From assembly GCA_021845645.1 (NCBI GenBank), contig JAJZVM010000097.1:1-14570 (forward strand): a DNA stretch of 14,570 bases. The letters run 5' to 3'. Source of the stretch: Bacillota bacterium (lineage in GTDB: Bacteria > Bacillota_E > JAJZYS01 > JAJYTV01). A model generated the notes under the pieces. It was not told the DNA's origin, made no database searches, and was given only the letters and a program-made list of their open reading frames with translations. Shown one piece after another: positions 1 to 5,858 of the stretch (positions are counted from its first letter, which is position 1; every line of letters begins with the position of its first letter). The position numbers and the translations under genes were made by a program.

Positions 1-1
1 C

Positions 2-433
2 TCGTCCTACCGCTTCGCGAACATTCCTCAGCCCTGGGCCTACGACAACCAGGAGACCGATGACGTCACCGACCCCGTCAGCGCCTTCCCGGACCCGGAC
101 TTCTCCGTCGCCCCGTCGGACGATTACAACGAGGCGGTGTACGTGAACGGGTCCTACGCGCTCGAGCAGCTGCGCACGATCATGGGCTACGAGACGGGCG
201 CTTCGGTGTTCGACCAGATGATGCGTGCGTACGTGCAGCGTTACGCGTATCGCGTCGCGACCTCGCAGGACTTCCTGCACTACGTGGAGCAGGCGTTCGC
301 GGCGCAGGACCCGCTGCTGCGCCTCTCGTCGGAGCTCGCCGCCCTGGATATCCACGCCTCCGACGCCGTTTCGGCACCGGTCAACCATTGGGCCCGCCTC
401 GAAGAGCGGGAGAACGGGCGCAACTGGCGCTGA
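2..433 (+). CDS. M1-family metallopeptidase (aminopeptidase), C-terminal fragment
   Basis: The reading frame is open from the left edge (frame starting at base 2) to TGA at 431-433, so only the last 143 residues are present. The stretch from about residue 43 (EAVYVNGSYALEQLRTIMG), followed by a phenylalanine and then YVQRYAYRVATSQDFLHYVEQ, matches the part of M1 zinc peptidases just after the active site. There a Tyr in a VY-x-x-G context stabilises the reaction intermediate and is followed by a helical region with a typical 'T..DF' step. The zinc motifs HExxH and the downstream Glu would lie upstream and cannot be checked. Expected role: removal of N-terminal residues from peptides. Whether it is secreted cannot be told because the N-terminus is missing. 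The next gene starts 117 bases downstream with its own ribosome binding site, so the two are probably not coupled. Family assignment is fairly secure; substrate is unknown. Confidence 0.75.
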   Translation, partial: SSYRFANIPQPWAYDNQETDDVTDPVSAFPDPDFSVAPSDDYNEAVYVNGSYALEQLRTIMGYETGASVFDQMMRAYVQRYAYRVATSQDFLHYVEQAFAAQDPLLRLSSELAALDIHASDAVSAPVNHWARLEERENGRNWR

Positions 434-497
434 GCCGTGGCGGCGGCGCGCGGCAGCCGCCCGGGGCCTTGGCCGGACTCGCCTGCACGAAAGGACC

Positions 498-526
498 TTC
501 CTCGGATCGGCGTGTCGCCCTACAAT
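498..526 (+). promoter_or_regulatory. Possible promoter for the LytS/LytR pair (weak)
   Basis: TACAAT at 521-526 is one base from the consensus -10 element in otherwise GC-rich DNA. The hexamer 17 bases upstream, TTCCTC at 498-503, is a poor -35. A start around 533 would leave a very short leader beginning at the ribosome binding site, which weakens the call. Confidence 0.25.
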
Positions 527-550
527 GGCGGCAAGGAGGGGAGCGCGGGC

Positions 551-1663
551 GTGGGGGAGACGGTCAGGCCGCTCGACGTGACCTTGGCTCTGCGCGCCGC
601 CGCGGCGCGGTCCGGCCGCGGCCTGACGGACGATCAGGCGCGGCGCATCGCCCAGATCGTGCTTCGCCTCGCCAAGGTGCCGGCGGTCGCCATCACCGAC
701 AGCGTGCGCATCCTGGCCTACGAGGGCAGGGGCTGTCCCCATATGCATCCCGGACAGCCGATCCAGACCCGCGCCACGCGCCAGGTGCTGCGCACCGGCG
801 AGGTGGCGGCGATCGAGCGCAAGGCGGACCTCCAGTGCCCGGTCGAGGGCTGCCCCTGCGCGATCGAGTCCGCCGTGATCGCGCCGCTCAAGCTCCAGGG
901 GCAGGTCATTGGCACCGTGAAGCTCTACGACGTCCTTCCGGGACCGATGCCGGACTACGTGCGGCGGCTCGCGGTCGGGATCTCGGAGCTCCTGAGCCTC
1001 GAGGCCGAAGCGCACGAAAGCGAGCACCAGCGCGAGCTGCTGGCCCAGGCAAGGCTGGAAGCCCTGCAGGCGCAGATCCGCCCGCACTTCCTCTTCAACA
1101 CGCTCAATACTGTCATCGCCGTGAGCCGCCGCGATCCGGACCTCGCGCGCGACCTGCTGGGGGAGCTCGCTCTGTTCCTGCGTCAGACGATCAGCTATCG
1201 CGGAGAGACGGCGACGGTGCGGGACGAGGTCTCGTTCGCCGCGCAGTACCTCAGGCTCGAGCAGGCTCGCTTCGGTGCGCGTCTTGGCGTGCGCCTCGCC
1301 GTCGACCCCGGCGTGCAGGATGCGGAGATGCCGGTCCTGTCGCTGCAGCCGCTCGTGGAGAACAGCGTGGTGCACGGCCTCGCGCCAAAGGAGGGGCCAG
1401 GCAGGCTCGTCGTCTCGGTCCGGCGGCGTGGGGCACACCTGCAGCTTGCGGTGGTGGACGACGGCGTCGGACTTTCGCAGTCCAGGCTGAGACGCCTCTA
1501 CAGCCAGGACGAAAGCAGCATGGGCCTCGGCATCGCCAATATCGCGGGACGGCTCGAGGCGCTCTACGGCACGGCCGCGCATCTCAGGCTGCGCAGTCGG
1601 GAAGGCAGGGGGACGGCGGTCTTCCTGCAGTTGCCGCTGCGGCGCAGGGAGGGGACGCCATGA
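551..1663 (+). CDS. LytS-type sensor histidine kinase without a membrane domain
   Basis: A 370-residue cytosolic kinase. Residues about 25-150 resemble the GAF-like domain of LytS proteins, including the cysteine cluster C96-x4-C101-x-C103 followed by an IAPL...GTVKLY segment. Residues about 165-370 are the His_kinase/HATPase unit: phospho-acceptor H179 in QIRPHFLFNTLN, the N-box LQPLVENSVVHG (N271), VVDDGVG (303-307) and the GLGIANI glycine loop (325-331). Classical LytS carries an N-terminal 5TM-5TMR_LYT membrane domain of roughly 200 residues. It is absent here, and the frame upstream (back to 437) has no hydrophobic segment. I chose GTG 551 because AAGGAGGGG (533-541) sits nine bases upstream; a GTG at 437 has no such site. 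The stop overlaps the ATG of the response regulator gene (ATGA), so the two are translationally coupled. The signal is unknown. Confidence 0.9.
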   Translation: MGETVRPLDVTLALRAAAARSGRGLTDDQARRIAQIVLRLAKVPAVAITDSVRILAYEGRGCPHMHPGQPIQTRATRQVLRTGEVAAIERKADLQCPVEGCPCAIESAVIAPLKLQGQVIGTVKLYDVLPGPMPDYVRRLAVGISELLSLEAEAHESEHQRELLAQARLEALQAQIRPHFLFNTLNTVIAVSRRDPDLARDLLGELALFLRQTISYRGETATVRDEVSFAAQYLRLEQARFGARLGVRLAVDPGVQDAEMPVLSLQPLVENSVVHGLAPKEGPGRLVVSVRRRGAHLQLAVVDDGVGLSQSRLRRLYSQDESSMGLGIANIAGRLEALYGTAAHLRLRSREGRGTAVFLQLPLRRREGTP

Positions 1664-2412
1664 CGCTCAGAGCCCTGATCGTCGACGACGAGCCGCCGGC
1701 GCGCGCGGAGCTTCGCTACCAGCTGGAGCGGCTGGGGGGCGTCCAGGTGGTCGGCGAGGCGCAGAGCGGCGGAGAAGCCCTGCAACTCCTCGAGGCCTTG
1801 GCGTACGACGTGGTATTTCTCGATATCGAGATGCCCGGCCTCGACGGGGTCGCGCTCGCGGAGCGGATCGCGGCCGACAACTACGGCTCGCCGCTCGTCG
1901 TCTTCGTCACCGCCCACGACCAGCATGCGGTGCGAGCCTTCGACGTCGAGGCCGTGGACTACATCCTGAAGCCCCTCGATCCGAGGCGCCTGGCCGCGAC
2001 CATCGAACGGCTGAGAGAGAGACGCCAAGGTACCCCCGAGGCCGGCCGGGCAGCGGAGCCCAGGCAGGATCCGCCGCGCTTTCTTGCCGGGCGCGATGGC
2101 GAGAGGGCTTTTCCTGTGCCGCTCGACGAGATCTCCTACCTGACGGCGCAGGGCGACGCGGTCCACCTGGTGACGACGGAGGGACGCCAGCTCCACCTGC
2201 GCGACGCAACGCTGACGGGCATGGAGCGGCTCCTGCCGGCGGACCGCTTCTTCCGCTGCCACCGCGGCTATCTCGTGCAGGTGCATGAGGTGGCCGAGAT
2301 CGTGCCGTTCTTCAACGGCACCTATCTTTTGCGCATGAAGGGGAGCCGCGATGAGGTACCGGTGAGCCGGAGCCGCGTGCGGCGGCTGAAGGACCTCTTT
2401 CGGCTGGACTGA
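1660..2412 (+). CDS. LytR/AlgR-type response regulator (REC-LytTR)
   Basis: A 250-residue response regulator. The receiver domain (1-120) has the acidic pair D9/D10, phospho-acceptor D55 in FLDIEMPGLDG, T84 and K104 (ILKPLD). A short Pro/Arg-rich linker (about 121-145) leads to a LytTR DNA-binding domain (about 148-247) with the typical ISYLTAQGDAVHL and FFRCHRGYLVQV strands and a C-terminal VSRSRVRRLKDLF helix. LytTR proteins bind short direct repeats and bend DNA, usually at promoters of cell-wall, autolysis or carbon-uptake genes. The start ATG overlaps the kinase stop by four bases, with GGGAGGGG (1648-1655) as ribosome binding site inside the kinase gene. It is therefore the cognate partner of the adjacent kinase. 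No lrgA/lrgB-like target gene lies in the window. The gene ends 15 bases from the convergent small membrane protein gene. Confidence 0.93.
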   Translation: MTLRALIVDDEPPARAELRYQLERLGGVQVVGEAQSGGEALQLLEALAYDVVFLDIEMPGLDGVALAERIAADNYGSPLVVFVTAHDQHAVRAFDVEAVDYILKPLDPRRLAATIERLRERRQGTPEAGRAAEPRQDPPRFLAGRDGERAFPVPLDEISYLTAQGDAVHLVTTEGRQLHLRDATLTGMERLLPADRFFRCHRGYLVQVHEVAEIVPFFNGTYLLRMKGSRDEVPVSRSRVRRLKDLFRLD

Positions 2413-2432
2413 GGGCCCGGGCGTTCCTCAGT
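2408..2432. terminator. Hairpin spanning both stop codons of a convergent gene pair
   Basis: ACTGAGG (2408-2414) and CCTCAGT (2426-2432) form a perfect 7-bp inverted repeat around an 11-base GC-rich loop. The lytR-type gene's TGA (2410-2412) is in one arm and the opposite-strand gene's TGA (2428-2430) is in the other. There is no T-run on either side, so this is at best a weak bidirectional terminator or an RNA 3'-end stabiliser. Confidence 0.4.
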
Positions 2433-2646
2433 GCCCTGCGCTGACGGTCTCCACCACGCGGACCACGATCAGCACGAGCATCAGGACGACGTAGACGCGC
2501 AGGCCCCAGAGCACGATCGAGAGCCCCCGCGAAAAGTGGCGCCGGCCGAGATGGACCTTCTCCTTCGCCCAGACGAGCTGGTCGTCCTCGAGCAGCTGCA
2601 GGACCTCTTCCTGACCCAGGTCCGGGTCGTGGTGGCGCGGTGCCAA
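2428..2646 (-). CDS. Small single-pass membrane protein of the Nramp operon
   Basis: A 72-residue protein that I do not recognise as a named family. Residues 1-40 are hydrophilic and charged (HHDPDLGQEEVLQLLEDD near the N-terminus). Residues about 43-66 form one strong transmembrane segment rich in Val/Leu (VYVVLMLVLIVVRVV). The start is a TTG supported by AGGAGGG six bases upstream. That ribosome binding site directly abuts the TAG stop of the upstream transporter gene, with only 11 bases between the genes, so translation is probably coupled. Its place as the last gene of an MntR-transporter operon suggests an accessory or stabilising role for the transporter, or a small regulator of metal import; that is inference. 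The acidic/His-containing N-terminal tail could touch metal, but no clear binding motif is visible. Confidence 0.7.
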   Translation of the reverse strand: MAPRHHDPDLGQEEVLQLLEDDQLVWAKEKVHLGRRHFSRGLSIVLWGLRVYVVLMLVLIVVRVVETVSAGH

Positions 2647-2657
2647 GGCGATCCCTC

Positions 2658-4028
2658 CTAGCCGCCGATCAGGTGCGGGAAGACGGTGGTGAGCCCGTAG
2701 AAGAGTCCCACCGCGATCAGGAAGACGGTAATGCCGCCGCCGAAGACGTTCGCCCAGATGCCGTTGCGGTGCTCGCCCATCACGACAGGGTCGTTCACCA
2801 GCAGCAGCAGGAACACGAGCGCCGGTGGCATCGCAAGGACCGCGATCACGTTGACCATCAGGATGATGTACTCGAGTGGTGCGCCGGGCAGCAGCACGAG
2901 CAAGGCCGCGAGGATCGACGACGCCAGCAGGATCGCATAGAAGGGCCAGGCCTCGCGCAGGGGGCGGTTGAGGCTATGACCGGTGTGCAGCACCTCGCCG
3001 AAGGCGTAGGCAGAGGACGTCGAGATCGTGATGACGGCCACCATACCCGCCTCGAAGATGCCGAGGGCGAAGAGCGTCGCTCCGATGTGGCCCACCCACG
3101 GGACCAGCGCCTGCGCGAACTGCGCGGCCTGGAAACTCCGCGCGCTCACGCCATGCAGGTAGAGCGGCGATGCGGCGATGATCGTGGCGATGCCGAAGGC
3201 CGCCGCGAGCAGGGTACCGAGCAGGGCGTCGAGCCTGCCGCTGCCGATGTCCTTCGGCGTCAGTCCCTTGTCGACGACGGAGCTTTGCTGGAAGAAGAGC
3301 ATCCAGGGCGTCACGGTGGCGCCGATGTCGGCCATGAGCAGAAGCAGCATGCTGCCCGAGATGCCACCGGGGAGCGGTCCGAAGTGCAGGAACGCCTGCC
3401 CGATGCCGGACCAGTGCGGGTGGCTCAGCAAGGCGGCCGGGACGAACAGGGCGTTGAAGGCGGCGAGCGTCAGCGTCGCGCGCTCCCAGGTCCAGTAGCG
3501 GCCGGTCGTCACGACGAGCAGCACGATCACGACGGCACCCGCCACGGAGACAAGCGGCGGCACCCCGAAGAAGCCGAGTCCAGCCCGGATGCCGATGAAC
3601 TCCGTCACGAGCGTGAGGAAGTTGCCGAGCATCAGGTCCCCCATGGCGAACCAGCCCCAGAAGGGGCCGAAGCGGTCGAAGATGAGTTCCGCGTGGCCGC
3701 GGTGCGTCACCGCGCCGAGGCGCAGCGTCATCTCCTGGACCACGAAGCCCATGAGGAACGTGACCAGGACGAACGGCAGGAAGAAGCCGATGCCGAACTG
3801 CGCGCCGGTGGCGGCGTAGGATAGCATGCTGGGCGCGTCGTTCTCGCCCAAAAAGACGAGAATGCCCGGGCCGAGCAGAAGCCAGAAGACGCGCAGGCCC
3901 CGAAGCCTCCCCGCCCGGCGGGCCCGGGCGACGGCCAGCCGGTCCCGCGCGCGGTCGAGGTCCTCATGGGTGATGGCGGGATGGTCCGGGCCGCTGCCCG
4001 GCGCCTGCTGCCAGTTGGCGTCGTCCAT
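2658..4028 (-). CDS. Nramp-family divalent metal transporter, divergent subgroup
   Basis: A 456-residue polytopic membrane protein with a charged 45-residue cytosolic N-terminus and about 11 transmembrane segments, the usual Nramp size. The GPGILVFLG start of TM1 and the ATxTPWMxFFQQS segment of TM6 place it in the SLC11/Nramp superfamily. Two signature motifs differ from MntH. The DPGN of TM1 reads DAPS (D64-S67, in GENDAPSM), and the MPHN of TM6 reads TPWM (240-243). The metal-ligating Asp is kept, but the Asn and Met ligands are lost. It probably imports a divalent metal. An MntR-like regulator directly upstream in the same operon favours Mn2+, while loss of the Met ligand is also a feature of Nramp-related Mg2+ transporters. 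ATG 4028 has a perfect AAGGAGG upstream. The gene lies 33 bases after the regulator gene and 11 bases before the small membrane protein gene. Confidence 0.85.
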   Translation of the reverse strand: MDDANWQQAPGSGPDHPAITHEDLDRARDRLAVARARRAGRLRGLRVFWLLLGPGILVFLGENDAPSMLSYAATGAQFGIGFFLPFVLVTFLMGFVVQEMTLRLGAVTHRGHAELIFDRFGPFWGWFAMGDLMLGNFLTLVTEFIGIRAGLGFFGVPPLVSVAGAVVIVLLVVTTGRYWTWERATLTLAAFNALFVPAALLSHPHWSGIGQAFLHFGPLPGGISGSMLLLLMADIGATVTPWMLFFQQSSVVDKGLTPKDIGSGRLDALLGTLLAAAFGIATIIAASPLYLHGVSARSFQAAQFAQALVPWVGHIGATLFALGIFEAGMVAVITISTSSAYAFGEVLHTGHSLNRPLREAWPFYAILLASSILAALLVLLPGAPLEYIILMVNVIAVLAMPPALVFLLLLVNDPVVMGEHRNGIWANVFGGGITVFLIAVGLFYGLTTVFPHLIGG

Positions 4029-4061
4029 GGTTCGCCTCCTTCCCCGGCCGATGGAGGGCGG

Positions 4062-4733
4062 CTAGCCCCTCGATCCCAAACGCTCCACCCAGATCGCTTC
4101 GGAGACTCTGAGCCCCAGAATGTGCGTCCTTCCTTCCGTCTCGATGGTCACGTTGAGGTCCACGGGGTTGCGTGCGGCGACCTCGAGCAGGCTGCCAGGC
4201 ATCAGGCCCAGATCCTCGACGTAGCGCAGGAGGCCCGGAACCCGTTCGTTGACGCGGGCGACGCGGACCTTCTCGCCTACGGGCAGGTCACGCAGCAGGA
4301 TGAGATCGGGCTGCGAGAGGTGCCCGTGCTTGTCCGGGATGGGATAGCCGTGCGGACAGGTGTAGGGATTTTCGAGCAGGACTTCCATGCGGTCCACGAC
4401 GTCGTCCGGCAGCGCGTGCTCCATCTGGTCGGCGTACGCGTCCACCTGCTGCCAGGGGATGTGGAGCACGTCCGCGAGGAAGCGCTCGACGAGGCGGTGC
4501 CGCCGCACGACCCCCAAGGCGAGATCTTCGCCTTCCGGGGTCAGGGAGACGCCGCCATAGTTGCGGTAGACGATCAGGTGGTCGCGGGCGAGGCGCTTGA
4601 ACATGGCGGTGGCCGAGGCTGCCGTGACGCCGCGCCGATCGGCGACCGATCCGGTGCTGACCGGGTCGCGCGGGTTTTCGCACTGCAGGCGGTAGATGTC
4701 GGCGAGGTAGTCCTCCCGCGCCAGCCCGCTCAT
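4062..4733 (-). CDS. DtxR/MntR-family metal-dependent repressor
   Basis: A 223-residue three-domain regulator. A winged helix occupies residues about 5-70 (EDYLADIYRL, recognition region SATAMFKRLARD, wing IVYRNYGGVSLTPEG). A dimerisation and metal-binding domain spans about 71-140, and an FeoA/SH3-like domain about 145-220. Positions equivalent to DtxR metal ligands are H79, E83, D102, E105 and H106. The IdeR/DtxR cysteine at 102 is Asp here, matching the acidic residue of MntR, and D8 of MntR is also kept. This favours manganese sensing. The C-terminal SH3-like domain is a DtxR/IdeR trait that Bacillus MntR lacks. ATG 4733 has AGGGGG eight bases upstream. It leads the operon with the Nramp gene and probably represses itself through the palindrome at 4755-4778 when metal is sufficient. 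Confidence 0.88.
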   Translation of the reverse strand: MSGLAREDYLADIYRLQCENPRDPVSTGSVADRRGVTAASATAMFKRLARDHLIVYRNYGGVSLTPEGEDLALGVVRRHRLVERFLADVLHIPWQQVDAYADQMEHALPDDVVDRMEVLLENPYTCPHGYPIPDKHGHLSQPDLILLRDLPVGEKVRVARVNERVPGLLRYVEDLGLMPGSLLEVAARNPVDLNVTIETEGRTHILGLRVSEAIWVERLGSRG

Positions 4734-4754
4734 CTGGACAGCCCCCTAAAAAGA

Positions 4755-4778
4755 GTTTTAAGCGTGTCTAAAACGCTT
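4755..4778. promoter_or_regulatory. Probable MntR/DtxR-type operator
   Basis: GTTTTAAGCGTGTCTAAAAC (4755-4774) is an AT-rich imperfect palindrome with perfect 6-bp ends (GTTTTA/TAAAAC). A second overlapping inverted repeat, AAGCGT (4760-4765) / ACGCTT (4773-4778), uses the same bases. It lies directly at and downstream of the expected transcription start of the metal operon, where a repressor would block initiation. Binding by the adjacent regulator is inferred. Confidence 0.6.
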
Positions 4779-4784
4779 GTTTGT

Positions 4785-4813
4785 AGTGTATGCGCCGACC
4801 ACCAGACTTGCAA
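4785..4813 (-). promoter_or_regulatory. Sigma-A-type promoter of the mntR-like/Nramp operon
   Basis: Reading the minus strand, TTGCAA (4808-4813) is followed after exactly 17 bases by TACACT (4785-4790). Both match four of six consensus bases. Transcription would begin near 4778, inside the palindromic operator, about 45 bases before the ATG at 4733. Confidence 0.6.
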
Positions 4814-4924
4814 CCGTGCCCGTCCCTTCCTGCCGCTCTATCTTGTGCCTTGGGCGGCGCTCGGTTACGTTGGGCGCAAAGACTGGGCGCCCCGCGTCAG
4901 GGCGTCCCGGGGGAGTGGTGTCCC

Positions 4925-5857
4925 TTGACGAAACTGCGCACCGGGGAGCCTTGGCAGCCCGCGGACGTTTACGGCCGCAGCCTGCAGGGCCTTAGTCTCA
5001 ATCTGGTGGTCCGGTCCGTAACGGAGAGCGTGGCCTTCTACGGGCAGACCCTGACGCTGCGCCGCCTGTACAGCGACGAGGACTTCGCCGCCTTCGCGGG
5101 CCATGGCCTCAGGCTCATGCTGCACGCCGACCATACCTACGGGCGCATGCCCGCGGGTCGCCACGTCGCCGAGGGATTTCGCGGCGCGGGCGTCGAGATC
5201 CGACTGCTCGGCCCGAGCCCTGATCACGCCGCGCTCTGCGCAGCCCAGTGCGGTGGAGAGGTGCTCCTGCCTCCGACCGAGTTCGCCCACGGTTGGCGCG
5301 AGTGCCACGTCAGCGACCCCAGCGGTTACGTCTTCGTCGTCGGGGAGCCGACGTCGCAGCCCGAGCGAAGGGGCGGCGGAGTGCGCTTGCGGCCGCTGCG
5401 AGGGGAAGACGCGGATACGGTGCTCGCCGTCCTGGATACGTGGTGGGGTGGGCGATCCATGACGCCCAGGCTGCCGCGGCTCTTCTTCGAATATTTCTCC
5501 GACGCGAGCTTCGCCGCCGAGGACGGCGAATCGGGCAGGCTGCTCGGCTTTCTCTGCGGCTTCTTTGCGACGGGCGACAGCGAACGGGCGTACATCCACT
5601 TCGTCGGCGTCGAGCCCGAGGCGCGTGGGCGCGGCATCGGCCGACTGCTCTACGAGGGGTTCTTCGCGGCCGCGCGCGCGGCGGGGAGGACGTCCGTGAC
5701 GGCCATCACGGCGCCCGTCAACACCGCTTCTGTCGCCTTCCATCAGGCTATGGGCTTCCACATCGTGCCCGGCGACCGCATCGAGATGGGGCTGCCTGTG
5801 CACACGGGTCGCGAAGGGCCGGGTACCAGCCACGTCGTGTTCCGGCGCGCGGTCTGA
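4925..5857 (+). CDS. VOC (glyoxalase-like)-GNAT acetyltransferase fusion protein
   Basis: A 310-residue two-domain protein. Residues about 20-142 form a VOC/glyoxalase-fold unit beginning GLSLNLVVRSVTESVAFYG and ending DPSGYVFVVGEP, the usual start and end of a VOC module. Residues about 153-290 form a GNAT N-acetyltransferase with the acetyl-CoA pyrophosphate loop RGRGIG (234-239) after YIHFVGVEPEA, and a motif-B helix NTASVAFHQAMGF. The two folds together suggest binding and acetylation, or binding and modification, of a small molecule such as an antibiotic or toxic metabolite; the substrate cannot be read from sequence. I chose TTG 4925 because a CGGGGGAG site lies about ten bases upstream and homology begins just after it. 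An ATG at 4790 would add a low-complexity tail and lies inside the divergent promoter region. The gene ends one base from the convergent ABC gene. Confidence 0.8.
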   Translation: MTKLRTGEPWQPADVYGRSLQGLSLNLVVRSVTESVAFYGQTLTLRRLYSDEDFAAFAGHGLRLMLHADHTYGRMPAGRHVAEGFRGAGVEIRLLGPSPDHAALCAAQCGGEVLLPPTEFAHGWRECHVSDPSGYVFVVGEPTSQPERRGGGVRLRPLRGEDADTVLAVLDTWWGGRSMTPRLPRLFFEYFSDASFAAEDGESGRLLGFLCGFFATGDSERAYIHFVGVEPEARGRGIGRLLYEGFFAAARAAGRTSVTAITAPVNTASVAFHQAMGFHIVPGDRIEMGLPVHTGREGPGTSHVVFRRAV

Positions 5858-5858
5858 C

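Noticed and set aside
388..1663. 674-codon frame beginning upstream in a second frame and running into the response regulator
   Set aside because: Its first two thirds are an Arg/Pro/Gly-rich shadow of the kinase. Only the final 250 residues are the genuine response regulator, starting at ATG 1660.
2640..3824. Long plus-strand open frame opposite the Nramp gene
   Set aside because: It is very rich in Arg, Glu, Asp and His with no recognisable domain, and it mirrors the codon pattern of the real gene on the other strand. It is a GC-rich shadow.
4839..4869. Possible plus-strand promoter elements (TATCTT, TTACGT) before the VOC-GNAT gene
   Set aside because: No -35 lies at an acceptable distance from either; spacing of 15 or 25 bases is unconvincing.
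4790..4924. Upstream extension of the VOC-GNAT frame to an ATG at 4790
   Set aside because: The added residues are low-complexity, overlap the divergent operon's promoter, and lack a ribosome binding site.
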